DNA of 64,000 nt from Rhizobiales bacterium GAS188 (GTDB taxonomy: Bacteria; Pseudomonadota; Alphaproteobacteria; Rhizobiales; Beijerinckiaceae): the NCBI GenBank assembly GCA_900104855.1, contig FNSS01000001.1:7077001-7141000 (forward strand). Direction: 5' to 3'. Position 1 is the stretch's first letter. Each line of letters opens with the position of its first letter. The notes beneath the pieces were generated by a model. That model was not told where the DNA came from. It saw only the letters and a program-made list of their open reading frames with translations, and ran no database searches. Positions 56,719 through 64,000 of this stretch are shown here, piece by piece. The position numbers were made by a program, and so were the translations under genes.

Positions 56719-56747
56719 TGAACCCTGTTGGCAGCCGCAGCGACAAC
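56719..56747 (+). promoter_or_regulatory. candidate ECF promoter for the glycine-rich protein gene
   Basis: TGAACC (56719-56724), 16 bases, CGACAAC (56741-56747), about 62 bases before the ATG at 56810. It matches the minus-strand site before the sigma gene in both boxes and in spacing, implying one sigma factor reads both. Confidence 0.65.
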
Positions 56748-56809
56748 ATCACGAAACCTCGCCATGGCCGATCCCGGACATCGCTGAGGGACGCAAAGGA
56801 GAGGCTATC

Positions 56810-57202
56810 ATGAAACCGACGATGTTAGCGAAGACGTTCGGCGTCGTTCTGGCGCTCACGGCGGCAAGCCTGCCGACCATGATTGCCGGCAGCAGCTACG
56901 CGCTTGCCCGCGGCGATGGCGGCGGCGGGAATGGTGGTGGCGGAGGTGGCGGCGGTGGTGGTGGCGGTGGTGGCGGTGGCGCCGACAGCCGCAGCGACGG
57001 CGCGGCCGTGCTCGTTCCCCCTGGCCGGCCGGGCAAACCTCCGCAGCGGCCCCCACACGGCAGGGGTGAGGCGGTCTTCTACTCGAATGATCGCGGAGGG
57101 CCGGATTGCAACCGCTATCGGCGCGGCATGTACAGCTATTACGGCTACCCGCTCCCCTATCGGTGCCAGCCCTACATGCCTTATGTCTTCGAAGACGATT
57201 GA
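56810..57202 (+). CDS. small secreted glycine-rich protein
   Basis: 130 residues from ATG 56810 (AAAGGAGAGG upstream). The signal peptide ends near SSYALARGD. A run of about 20 glycines broken by a single asparagine follows, then a Pro-rich stretch (VPPGRPGKPPQRPP) and a Tyr/Arg/Pro-rich tail with two cysteines (GPDCNRYRRGMYSYYGYPLPYRCQPYMPY). I recognise no defined family. Divergent placement against the ECF sigma gene, and a matching promoter site, mark it as a probable regulon member. A surface-layer or cell-wall role is possible. Confidence 0.8.
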   Translation: MKPTMLAKTFGVVLALTAASLPTMIAGSSYALARGDGGGGNGGGGGGGGGGGGGGGGADSRSDGAAVLVPPGRPGKPPQRPPHGRGEAVFYSNDRGGPDCNRYRRGMYSYYGYPLPYRCQPYMPYVFEDD

Positions 57203-57210
57203 GGTCTGCC

Positions 57211-57239
57211 GAAGGGGCCGGCGCGAGGCCGGCCCCTTC
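57211..57239 (+). terminator. strong hairpin terminator after the glycine-rich gene
   Basis: GAAGGGGCCGGC (57211-57222) pairs perfectly with GCCGGCCCCTTC (57228-57239) over a GCGAG loop. It starts eight bases after the stop codon of the glycine-rich gene. A short T-poor tail follows. Confidence 0.7.
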
Positions 57240-57369
57240 TCGCCGCAAGTCGCGAGGCGAGCTTTCGATCCGTGTCGGATGCTCGCCAGGAGTTGTTGAA
57301 AAACTGCAATCCTTTCAGGAGCATGCGGCGCGCCGTTCGCGTGCCCGATGCGATCTGACCAGGAAGGCT

Positions 57370-57996
57370 CTAAGCTGCCTGTGCGAGGCCTCCTCGCCTC
57401 TCGATGAAGGCGGCGATCTCCTCGACGCCGCGGCCCCGGCGCAGTTCCGTGAAGACGTAGGGTTTTTGCCCGCGCATCCGGCGTGAATCCGCGTCCATGA
57501 CCGAAAGATCGGCGCCGACATGGGGCGCGAGATCGACCTTGTTGATGACCAGAAGGTCGGAACGGGTGATACCGGGCCCGCCCTTGCGCGGGATCTTCTC
57601 GCCCTGGGCGACGTCGATCACATAGATGGTCAGGTCGGCGAGCTCCGGCGAGAAGGTCGCCGCCAGATTGTCGCCCCCCGACTCGATCAAGATCAGGTCG
57701 AGCGCCGGGAAGCGGCGCTTCATCTCCTCGATCGCGGCGAGATTGATCGAGCAATCCTCGCGGATCGCGGTATGCGGACAGCCTCCCGTCTCGACCCCCA
57801 TGATGCGATCGAGCGACAGCGCCTGGGCGCGCGCCAGGATCTCCGCATCCTCCTTGGTGTAGATGTCGTTGGTGATGGCGGCGATCTCGTAATGCTCGCG
57901 GAAGCGCTTGCAGAGATGCTCCATCAGAGCCGTCTTGCCCGAACCGACAGGGCCGCCGATGCCCACCCGCAAAGGACCATTGGGAGATGCCGACAT
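57370..57996 (-). CDS. ureG: urease accessory GTPase UreG
   Basis: 208 residues from ATG 57996. P-loop GPVGSGKT (residues 13-20), [31 protein letters not shown] with the metal-site Cys-Pro-His, [41 protein letters not shown], and the guanine-specificity NKVDLAP. It delivers nickel with UreE/F/H to the urease active site, powered by GTP. It is the last of the ureE-ureF-ureG run. No ureABC or ureD is in view. Confidence 0.95.
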   Translation of the reverse strand: MSASPNGPLRVGIGGPVGSGKTALMEHLCKRFREHYEIAAITNDIYTKEDAEILARAQALSLDRIMGVETGGCPHTAIREDCSINLAAIEEMKRRFPALDLILIESGGDNLAATFSPELADLTIYVIDVAQGEKIPRKGGPGITRSDLLVINKVDLAPHVGADLSVMDADSRRMRGQKPYVFTELRRGRGVEEIAAFIERRGGLAQAA

Positions 57997-58030
57997 CAAG
58001 AATTGCTCCGCAACAGAAGATAGCCGAGAT

Positions 58031-58720
58031 TCATGACCTGAACAGCCTGGAATATTGCGTCTCATGCCGCAAGGACGCGATATCGGAGCGGAAGGCGGCG
58101 CCGCCGAGATCATCGAGGTTCGCCGCCTGCGCCCTCGCGGCGGCACGCTCGGCCGCTTTGGCGAGGCGGGCGATGACCCTCTGCCCGTCGGTCTGCCCGA
58201 CGGCGCCGAGCCGCAGCACGGCCGAGACGAGATTGGCCGCAAATTGCTGGGCGTAGGCCGCAAGCGATGGCCTCAGCTTCAGGGCGTGGGCTGCAACCGA
58301 AGCACCGAAGGCGACCGGATAGGCGATCTGCCGGAGGATCTGCCCTTTGGCGTCGACGACATCCTTGAGCTTCGGGTTCGGCCAGGCGGCGCAAAGCGTA
58401 TCGATGAAGGAGCGGCCTTGCTGCGCGGTTTCGAGATGGCGTTCCTTGGAGGGCGACAGGCAAAGAGCGAGCTCGGCGACTTCGCGGAAGCCCTCCTCGT
58501 CGCCTGCCTCGAAGGCGCGTGCCGCGCAGGAGGCGAGCACCAGATCCGAGCGGATCGCCCCATGCTGCATCAGGTCTTCGATCCAGGCGAGCAAGGTCGA
58601 GGCGTCACGCACATCTCCCCTCTCCACTGCCCATTCGAGGCCGTGGCTATAGGCGAAGGCGCCGACCGGGAAGGCCGGCGACAGCCAGGCGAGAAGCGCC
58701 AGCAGCTGGTCCGTTCTCAT
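58031..58720 (-). CDS. ureF: urease accessory protein UreF
   Basis: 229 residues. The UreF N-terminus [32 protein letters not shown] is diagnostic. The all-helical protein acts as a GTPase-gating factor for UreG in the urease activation complex. Its ATG overlaps the ureE stop (ATGA), and ureG follows 34 bases later. Confidence 0.94.
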   Translation of the reverse strand: MRTDQLLALLAWLSPAFPVGAFAYSHGLEWAVERGDVRDASTLLAWIEDLMQHGAIRSDLVLASCAARAFEAGDEEGFREVAELALCLSPSKERHLETAQQGRSFIDTLCAAWPNPKLKDVVDAKGQILRQIAYPVAFGASVAAHALKLRPSLAAYAQQFAANLVSAVLRLGAVGQTDGQRVIARLAKAAERAAARAQAANLDDLGGAAFRSDIASLRHETQYSRLFRS

Positions 58721-59328
58721 GAGCTCCGGCCGGATGAATCCAGGTCTGGAGTGCGATGCCGGGACGGCTGCTGGCCCATCTCGCGATCCCCATGGTCGTG
58801 ATGGGCGTCGCCATGCTGGTGGCCGCCATGGTCACGCCCAGCATGCTCATGACCGCCATGGTCAGGCCCGGCATGGGGATGATCCGCATGCTCATAGGCG
58901 CCCCGCTCCGGCCGGAAAGGCCGGGTCACGGGCCTCGCCGACAAGCCGAGCCCACGCAGCATCTCGACGAGCACATGGTCGCTGGCGAAATAGATGGCCT
59001 CGGCGCCGATCTCCGCGGGAGTATGCCGGTTGCCCAGATGCCAGGCCGCCCGCATCAACCTTGCCGGATTGTCCGACGTGACCTCGATGAGCTCCTCGGG
59101 GGCAGCGACCACGCGCACCAGCCGTCCGTCCTCGAGCTTCAATGCGTCGCCATCCTCGATGCGAGCCGGCTTGTCGAGGTCGAGCAGCACTTCGAGCCCG
59201 CCGTCGCAGGTGAGCACCGCCCGACGCCGGTGGCGATCCTCATGATCGAGCGTCACCGTATCGACGACCCGGGCTTCCCGCACGGCGAGCGCGCGGGTGA
59301 TCGAACTGGCGCGGATCGGTTGTGCCAT
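58717..59328 (-). CDS. ureE: urease nickel chaperone UreE, histidine-rich
   Basis: 203 residues from ATG 59328 (GGAGG nine bases upstream). The UreE N-terminal domain is about 10-75 (TVTLDHEDRHRRRAVLTCDGGLEVLLDL). The metal-binding domain ends LGNRHTPAEI...SDHVLVEMLRGLGLSARPV. A C-terminal tail of about 35 residues is very rich in His/Asp/Gly (EHADHPHAGPDHGGHEHAG and so on), for nickel storage. It starts the ureE-F-G run. A DMT transporter stops 67 bases upstream. Confidence 0.93.
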   Translation of the reverse strand: MAQPIRASSITRALAVREARVVDTVTLDHEDRHRRRAVLTCDGGLEVLLDLDKPARIEDGDALKLEDGRLVRVVAAPEELIEVTSDNPARLMRAAWHLGNRHTPAEIGAEAIYFASDHVLVEMLRGLGLSARPVTRPFRPERGAYEHADHPHAGPDHGGHEHAGRDHGGHQHGDAHHDHGDREMGQQPSRHRTPDLDSSGRSS

Positions 59329-59395
59329 GGCGTCTCGCCTCCGAAGGGATGGCAAAACGGTAGGTTTGCCGGCCCGGACGGTCAAGGACGCAGGC

Positions 59396-60334
59396 TTATT
59401 TGGCCGCCTTATTTGGCCGATTCACCAGCGCAATGCCGCCGAGCACCAGGGCGACGGCCAGGATCAGCCCTGGCTCCATGCTGTCGCCGAGCAGGAAATG
59501 GCCGGCGAGCACGCCCATCAGCGGCGTCACGAAAGTGAAGGACGACATCTCGCCTGAGTGATAGCTGCGCAGCAGCCAGAACCAGACGAGATAGGTGAAA
59601 CCGGCGATCCAGATCATCTGGTAGAGAAGGCTCGCAGCGGGCACGAAGGACAGCTTCGTCGGAAATGCCTCGCCGGTGATCAGCGCCGCAAAGACCAGCA
59701 GCACGGCCGAGACGAAGAGCTGGTAGAGCAGCACCTTGGTTGCCGGCACCGTGCGCAGGCTCGTCGTCTTCACGAACAGCGTCGTTCCGGCCCAGCAGGC
59801 CCCGGCGGCGAGCGTCAGAAGATCCCCGATGAGCGGCATCATCCCCAGTTGCGTCGAGACGCCGAGCGCCAGCGCCACGCCCGCGAAGGACAAAGCGAGG
59901 CCGAGCCATTGGCCCGGTCGCAGCCGCTCCTGCGGCAGCAGGAAGGCCGCCCCGAGCGCCACGAAGAAGGGCGCCGTGTAGAGGAACAGGGCGGCGTGGC
60001 TGGCGCTCGTCCATTGCAGGCCGATGAACAGCGCCAGGAATTCAAGCGCGAAGATCACGCCCGTGGCGATGCCCGGCCACAAGGAGGCGTCACGCCTGAA
60101 GATGCCCGGCTCGCGCCACAGCGCCCAGGCCCCGACGATGATCGTGCCGCCGACCGAACGGATGGCGGCCTGCCAGATGGGCGCCACTTCGGCGAGCGCA
60201 AGCTTGGCCAGCACCTGCTGCACGCCCCAGCTCACGCAGCACAACATCATCAGGGAGATGGCCAGGCGGTCGAGCGAGCGGGGTTGGAAACTCATCTGGG
60301 GCGAGCTCAGACGGTCAGTGTGGATTTGGGCCAT
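59396..60334 (-). CDS. DMT superfamily (EamA) transporter
   Basis: 312 residues from ATG 60334; ATG 60295 (MSFQPRSLDRLAIS) is a good alternative. Ten membrane segments in two EamA repeats. Typical are LMMLCCVSWGVQQVLAKLALAEVAPIWQAAIRSVGG and SSFTFVTPLMGVLAGHFLLGDSMEPGLILAVALVLGGIALVNRP. Direction and substrate unknown; relatives export amino acids or other metabolites. It precedes ureE, but the gap and lack of link to urea make a functional tie unlikely. Confidence 0.87.
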   Translation of the reverse strand: MAQIHTDRLSSPQMSFQPRSLDRLAISLMMLCCVSWGVQQVLAKLALAEVAPIWQAAIRSVGGTIIVGAWALWREPGIFRRDASLWPGIATGVIFALEFLALFIGLQWTSASHAALFLYTAPFFVALGAAFLLPQERLRPGQWLGLALSFAGVALALGVSTQLGMMPLIGDLLTLAAGACWAGTTLFVKTTSLRTVPATKVLLYQLFVSAVLLVFAALITGEAFPTKLSFVPAASLLYQMIWIAGFTYLVWFWLLRSYHSGEMSSFTFVTPLMGVLAGHFLLGDSMEPGLILAVALVLGGIALVNRPNKAAK

Positions 60335-60367
60335 GATGTCGGCAAGCTTTCGGCGGGAGGCAGATTC

Positions 60368-60467
60368 TTGGGATCGCGGGCGTCCCGCCTGGCGGGACGC
60401 CCGCCCTTGAGCCGGTGACGCCGGGGCACCGCCGGCAGGAAGGGCGACCGGGACGGTCGCGGTCCCA
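60368..60467. repeat. second cluster of the REP-like palindromic family
   Basis: A unit at 60368-60408 contains GCGGGCGTCCCGCC and its inverse GGCGGGACGCCCGC back to back. Another at 60434-60467 reads AGGGCGACCGGGACGGTCGC followed by GGTCCCA, matching the units near 31.2 kb. They lie between the DMT and MFS genes, with no coding potential I can support. Confidence 0.7.
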
Positions 60468-60519
60468 CTGGGAGCCCGGTCCCGCTGGGAGCGTAGGGCA
60501 TGCCGTGCCGGCCGGCATT

Positions 60520-61728
60520 TCAGCCCCGCCGCATCTTGAACAAGACGATCATGCCGATCAGCGTCACGAAGCCGGCCCCGAAGGACAACCATAAGGCGGC
60601 CGCCGTTCCGGCGCGCGCGAACAGGGCGGCATAGACGAGCGGCGCGAGCGCGTAGGCGACGTTCTGGAAGGCTGCGAGCAAGCCGCTGGTGCGCCCGTAG
60701 CTGCGCGAACCGAAGAGCGATAGCGGGATCATCACCCGGGCAAGGCTCATCGAGCCGCTGGCCACGCCGTAGACCATCATGAAGATGAGAGGGGGTGGCC
60801 CGCCGCTCCAGGGGATGAGCGTGATGGCGAAGGACAGGGAGAGGAGCGTCGAGGCGACGATGCCGGTCAGCAAGGGCGAATGGCGCGCGCCCATGGCGAG
60901 ATCGATGAGGCGTGCCGAGACTTGCAGGATGCCGAGCAGCGAGGCGAGCCAGATCGCTTCGGCGCTCTCGGCGCCGAGATGGCGCAGCAAGTCGACGATG
61001 TGGACCGACAGCCCCCAGGAGATGAAACCGCTGAGGCACATGCAAGGCACGAGAATGCGCATCGCCATCCTGCGGCGCTCCGGCGGGAGGCCCTCCTGCA
61101 CCAGGCGCGAGGGCATGGAAGCGGCCACCGGTTCGATGCGCCGCCGCAACAGCCACCAATGGAAGGGCGCACAGATGAAGAATTGCAAGGCGGCGAGCAT
61201 GAAGCAGGTGGCGCGCCAACCATAGCTGGTGTCGAGCAGGCTCAAGACCGGCCAGGCGATCGAGCTGGCGACGCCGGTGAACAGCATCAGCACGGTCATG
61301 GCGCGCCGCGCGCCGGCGCCCGCGAGCTGGGCGACCGCGACGAAGGCTGAGTTCGCGAGCAGCATCGAGCTCGACACGCCCATCACGATCCAGGCGAAGA
61401 GATAGGTCTTCAGATCGAAGCTGAGGCCGAGCAGGCAGAGCGCCAGCGCGGCGAAAACGCAGCCGCTCGTCATGATGAGCCGCGCCGCGCCGCGATCGAG
61501 GCTGCGACCGAGCCAGGGCGAGAGCATGGCGCTGACGAGCAGCATCACGGTCGTGCCCGCAAAGACCACTTCTTCGGAGAGGCCGATATCTGCCGCGATA
61601 TCACGCGACAATATGGTCGGCAGATAGAAGCCCGAACCCCAGCCGATGATCTGCCCCGCTCCGAGTCCACCGATCAACCACGCTAGCGGAAAGCGCGCGG
61701 CGATATTGGTGGTTCTGGCGAGCGACAT
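60520..61728 (-). CDS. MFS transporter
   Basis: 402 residues, about 12 membrane segments. Sequence such as FPLAWLIGGLGAGQIIGWGSGFYLPTILSRDIAADIGLSEEVVFAGTTVMLLVSAMLSPWLGRSLDRGAARL fits the MFS superfamily with the usual R-rich loop 2-3. The second half has SLARVMIPLSLFGSRSYGRTSGLLAAFQNVAYALAPLVYA. Substrate unknown. It is on the same strand as the DMT gene, separated by a REP-like repeat cluster. A plausible role is organic-anion or drug export. Confidence 0.85.
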   Translation of the reverse strand: MSLARTTNIAARFPLAWLIGGLGAGQIIGWGSGFYLPTILSRDIAADIGLSEEVVFAGTTVMLLVSAMLSPWLGRSLDRGAARLIMTSGCVFAALALCLLGLSFDLKTYLFAWIVMGVSSSMLLANSAFVAVAQLAGAGARRAMTVLMLFTGVASSIAWPVLSLLDTSYGWRATCFMLAALQFFICAPFHWWLLRRRIEPVAASMPSRLVQEGLPPERRRMAMRILVPCMCLSGFISWGLSVHIVDLLRHLGAESAEAIWLASLLGILQVSARLIDLAMGARHSPLLTGIVASTLLSLSFAITLIPWSGGPPPLIFMMVYGVASGSMSLARVMIPLSLFGSRSYGRTSGLLAAFQNVAYALAPLVYAALFARAGTAAALWLSFGAGFVTLIGMIVLFKMRRG

Positions 61729-61962
61729 CAGGTCTTCTTGGCAGCAATGGCGGGAGCGATGCGAAGCACGGTTCGCTCATGACGACGCTAAAGCACAAAG
61801 CAGGGCTGCGCTATCGCATCCCCATGCGCCATTGCAGGGCAGAAACCCGTTACCCGCGCATCTCGATGCCGACGGCGGCAAATATCGGGTGAGATCGCCT
61901 TTGGCCCCGGGTCTCCCGAATGAGGCCTGCGGCATCCGCGTAGCGGCGATGCCGTCCCGGCC

Positions 61963-62601
61963 TCACCACCTCAGGCATCTCGCGCCGATCAGGTATCCGG
62001 CCAAGACCACCATCCCGGTCGCGAGCGGATACCAGGTCGCCACGAACAGCCCGCTGTCATCGTTGCAGTTCGCGGCGTAGAATGTCGCCGCGATGCCGCT
62101 CGCCGCGAGGCCGGCCACGGCTCCCGCGAGTCCCGGCCGCGTCGGGGCGCCTCGACGCAAGGCGATCAGCAGGCAGGCAAGAGGGCCGCTCGCCAGGAGC
62201 GGGATCACCGTCAGGCAGACCTTCGAATTCGATCCGACGAGGCTCGGCGCCCAGCTCGAGGCGGGGGTGGCGAGCAATTCGGCGACGACGCCGAGCGCCA
62301 GCAGCACGGGGACAACTGCCAGCGCCCAGCCCCAGAGATCGGCTGGCGCCCCGGGCCGCGCCAGCCGCAAGACGAGGCCCGTCGCCGTGACCGCGAGGCT
62401 GAGGGTGACCACGAATTTCAAGGGGAAGCGCAGGGTCTCGAGCGCCTGCCCGATATCCGGGCGAAAGCCGATCCCGAGGAAAAACAGCGTGCCTGCGACG
62501 ATCGAGCCGACGACGACCGCGAGCCCCACGCTGCGTTCGAGCCTCCAGGGCGCGACAGCCTGATCCTGGACAAGGGCGTTGATCAGGTGGTTCGTTCTCA
62601 C
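61963..62601 (-). CDS. nrsF: NrsF family anti-sigma factor (DUF1109)
   Basis: 212 residues with about six membrane segments, starting RTNHLINALVQDQAVAPWRLERSVGLAVVVGSIVAGTLFFLGIGFRPDIGQALETLRFPLKFVVTLSLAV. This is the DUF1109/NrsF family. In Caulobacter, NrsF holds SigF inactive at the membrane until a redox or metal signal. Cysteines occur in VCLTVIPL, PLACLLI, AANCNDD and GARCLRW, fitting signal sensing in the family. Its start overlaps the sigF stop (ATGA). Confidence 0.88.
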   Translation of the reverse strand: MRTNHLINALVQDQAVAPWRLERSVGLAVVVGSIVAGTLFFLGIGFRPDIGQALETLRFPLKFVVTLSLAVTATGLVLRLARPGAPADLWGWALAVVPVLLALGVVAELLATPASSWAPSLVGSNSKVCLTVIPLLASGPLACLLIALRRGAPTRPGLAGAVAGLAASGIAATFYAANCNDDSGLFVATWYPLATGMVVLAGYLIGARCLRW

Positions 62602-63155
62602 TCGGCATCACCCCGGTAAAGGCAGGCGAGAGCCTTCAAGGCTCGGTGGAGCGCCACGCGCACTGCCCCCTCGCTCATCTTGAGCCGCTCCGCCGTCTCG
62701 CGGATCGAGGCTCCATCCAGGGCCACCGAGCGCACGATATCGCGCTGCTGGTCGCGCAGCTTCGCCAGCAGGCGATCGAGATCGTGCCGGCCGAGACCGT
62801 CGCTCGCCTCCTCGGCCGCGAGGCTGTCGATGACGGTCTCGATCGGGGTCTCGGCGCGATGGCCGCGACGACGCAGGGCGTCGATGCTCTTGTTGCGCGC
62901 GATCGCCGCGATCCAGGGGCCGATCGGTCTCGACCGGTCCCAGGTGTGGCGCTTGAGGTGGATCGCCAGGAGCACCTCCTGGACGACATCCTCGGCATCG
63001 CCGAGCGCCAGGCCGAGGCGCGCGAAACGCCGGCGCGACATGGCGCGCAAGGACGCGGCGACCGAATCCAGGAAGCGACGGTAGGCAACCGTGTCGCCCG
63101 AGATCGCGGCACGCATCCATATAGCCCACTCCTCTTCACGCGCCGGGACATTCAC
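62598..63155 (-). CDS. sigF: ECF sigma factor of the SigF type
   Basis: 185 residues. Region 2 is WMRAAISGDTVAYRRFLDSVAASLRAMSRRRFARLGLALGDAEDVVQEVLLAIHLKRHTWDRSRPIGPWIAAIARNKSIDALRRRG. Region 4 is LAKLRDQQRDIVRSVALDGASIRETAERLKMSEGAVRVALHRALKALACLYRG. Coupling to NrsF and divergence from DUF2282 genes match the Caulobacter sigF-nrsF locus, which responds to copper, cadmium, chromate and oxidative stress. Confidence 0.9.
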   Translation of the reverse strand: MNVPAREEEWAIWMRAAISGDTVAYRRFLDSVAASLRAMSRRRFARLGLALGDAEDVVQEVLLAIHLKRHTWDRSRPIGPWIAAIARNKSIDALRRRGHRAETPIETVIDSLAAEEASDGLGRHDLDRLLAKLRDQQRDIVRSVALDGASIRETAERLKMSEGAVRVALHRALKALACLYRGDAE

Positions 63156-63310
63156 GCGCTACCCAATCCTTCGCTGGTGACCATCGAATTATTACGCGCC
63201 TCATCGAGATTTATTGTCGCCCGGCGGCGATCACGAAAGCGTGTTGCCCTGGAGAGGGATAATCGGGCGAGATATGTAATACCAAGGCTGCGGCCTTCGA
63301 AGAGGTTGTC

Positions 63311-63330
63311 GTGAGCCATTGGAGGCTCAC
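63311..63330 (+). promoter_or_regulatory. 5'-leader hairpin before the first bufferin gene
   Basis: GTGAGCC (63311-63317) pairs perfectly with GGCTCAC (63324-63330) over ATTGGA, eight bases before the AAGGAGGAG ribosome site. It could stabilise the mRNA or tune initiation. A promoter-like GTAATACC...CGAA pair lies just upstream (63276-63301) but has irregular spacing. Confidence 0.45.
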
Positions 63331-63349
63331 CCACCCAAGGAGGAGTACT

Positions 63350-63619
63350 ATGGTTCGTCGTTCCGTCAATCTCGCACTTGCAGGCTCGCTTGCCTCCGCG
63401 CTCGCGCTGATCGCCGTGCCCGCCTCGGCGCAAGATGCCAGCAAGGAAAAGTGCTACGGTGTCGCGCTGAAGGGCGAAAACGACTGTGCGGCCGGCAAGC
63501 ATGCCTGCGCCCACATGTCCAAGGTGAGCTATGACAAGGCCTCCTTCAAGCTCGTCCCGACGGGCACCTGCACCGGCATCAAGACGCCGCATGGCCACGG
63601 CAAGCTGACGCCGGTTTGA
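63350..63619 (+). CDS. bufA1: bufferin-type RiPP precursor, BufA1/DUF2282 family (first copy)
   Basis: 89 residues from ATG 63350 (AAGGAGGAG upstream). Signal peptide to about residue 28 (VPASAQ). The mature part is the DUF2282 core [42 protein letters not shown], with four conserved cysteines. In Caulobacter such precursors are bufferins: cysteines are converted to thiooxazoles by an MNIO (DUF692) enzyme BufB with partner BufC, and the exported product binds copper. Divergent sigF-nrsF fits this exactly. The modifying genes are not in the window. Confidence 0.85.
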   Translation: MVRRSVNLALAGSLASALALIAVPASAQDASKEKCYGVALKGENDCAAGKHACAHMSKVSYDKASFKLVPTGTCTGIKTPHGHGKLTPV

Positions 63620-63666
63620 ACTGCCGAGCGTTCGCCGCGAGACGGAAAACAACGCTGGAGTCTTCC

Positions 63667-63948
63667 ATGTTCAAGACCACGACGGTCATGCTGGCGGCAT
63701 CGATCGCGGCCGCGCTGTCCGCGTCGGGCAACACGGCGTCAGCCGCCGACGATGCCAAGGAAAAATGCTACGGCATCGCCTTGAAGGGCCAGAATGATTG
63801 CGCGGCCGGCCCGGGAACGACCTGCGCCGCCACCTCCAAGATCGACTACCAGGGCAACTCCTGGAAGCTCGTCCCGAAAGGGACCTGCACCACCATGACG
63901 ACCCCCTTCGGGTCCGGGTCTCTCGTGCCGATCAAGCGACCGGCCTGA
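63667..63948 (+). CDS. bufA1: bufferin-type RiPP precursor, BufA1/DUF2282 family (second copy)
   Basis: 93 residues from ATG 63667 (CTGGAG upstream). Signal peptide to about residue 27 (NTASAADD). The core [30 protein letters not shown]...KLVPKGTC keeps all four cysteines of the first copy. The third-cysteine context changes from His-Ala-Cys-Ala-His-Met to Thr-Thr-Cys-Ala-Ala-Thr, losing the two nearby histidines. It follows the first copy by 47 bases and is a tandem duplicate. A strong hairpin follows its stop. Confidence 0.85.
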   Translation: MFKTTTVMLAASIAAALSASGNTASAADDAKEKCYGIALKGQNDCAAGPGTTCAATSKIDYQGNSWKLVPKGTCTTMTTPFGSGSLVPIKRPA

Positions 63949-63953
63949 TATCC

Positions 63954-63977
63954 GGCGACGCGGCTCGCCGCGTCGCC
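63954..63977 (+). terminator. 10-bp hairpin after the second bufferin gene
   Basis: GGCGACGCGG (63954-63963) and CCGCGTCGCC (63968-63977) pair perfectly around CTCG, five bases past the stop codon. A TTT follows at 63988-63990. It could be a partial terminator or an mRNA-stabilising structure, allowing more precursor than enzyme to be made if the operon continues past 64000. Confidence 0.6.
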
Positions 63978-64000
63978 GTTCACTCGATTTCCTCGTGAGC

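Noticed and set aside
63276-63301. SigF promoter GTAATACC...CGAA before the first bufferin gene
   Set aside because: The spacing (14 bases) and the extra bases in the first box do not fit the Caulobacter SigF consensus as I know it; not called as a feature of its own.

Overview
The window looks like chromosomal DNA from a high-GC alphaproteobacterium, most probably Hyphomicrobiales (Rhizobiales). The reasons are a MipZ division-positioning ATPase, a SigF/NrsF ECF pair, a LAB_N/GT2/GT83 lipid A cluster, the folA-hflK-hflC-degP order, and intergenic palindromic repeats of a kind common in that order. I cannot name a genus. No rRNA, tRNA, CRISPR array, insertion sequence or prophage was seen. 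The window ends inside what appears to be a continuing operon.

Layout. 0.2-7.7 kb holds an aromatic-degradation block: HpaB-type monooxygenase, hydroxyquinol/catechol-type intradiol dioxygenase, frameshifted ABC binding protein, MetE-like methyltransferase, VOC protein, plus a Tat-exported phosphoesterase. 8.5-11.3 kb holds arginase and ornithine aminotransferase, divergent from an Lrp-type regulator. 11.4-19.4 kb is an amino acid or amide scavenging block: GntR regulator, frameshifted M20 amidohydrolase, M28 hydrolase, and a polar amino acid ABC transporter flanked by two related binding proteins. 19.5-31.9 kb is mixed: YbaK, slipin/NfeD, LysM protein, TetR/MFS pair, two GSTs, DMT exporter, acyl-CoA ligase, OsmC, SRPBCC. 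32.0-38.5 kb is a housekeeping run on the minus strand: thrS-folA-hflK-hflC-DUF2065-degP. 38.6-47.9 kb includes a TPR methyltransferase, a second branched-chain-type binding protein, mipZ-yidD, an orphan UgpC-type ATPase, a hydroxyacid dehydrogenase and a PCMT-like protein.

48.1-51.8 kb is a three-gene envelope glycolipid cluster in which a PAP2 phosphatase is fused to a GT2 glycosyltransferase. 52.9-57.2 kb is an ECF sigma/anti-sigma/subtilisin operon divergent from a secreted glycine-rich protein. The two transcription units carry matching TGAACC-N16-CGACAAC promoter-like sites. 57.4-59.3 kb is ureG-ureF-ureE without urease structural genes. 59.4-61.7 kb holds two transporters.

62.0-64.0 kb is SigF and its anti-sigma NrsF, divergent from two tandem DUF2282 proteins. 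These match bufferin (BufA1) copper-binding RiPP precursors, whose modifying enzymes would be expected just past the window edge.

The observations I rank highest are: (1) the SigF/NrsF-bufferin locus with duplicated precursors and a strong hairpin after the second; (2) five 18-bp tandem repeats, each with a GANTC (CcrM) site, directly upstream of mipZ; (3) the duplicated ECF promoter motif in the sigma/subtilisin/glycine-rich locus; (4) the PAP2-GT2 fusion.
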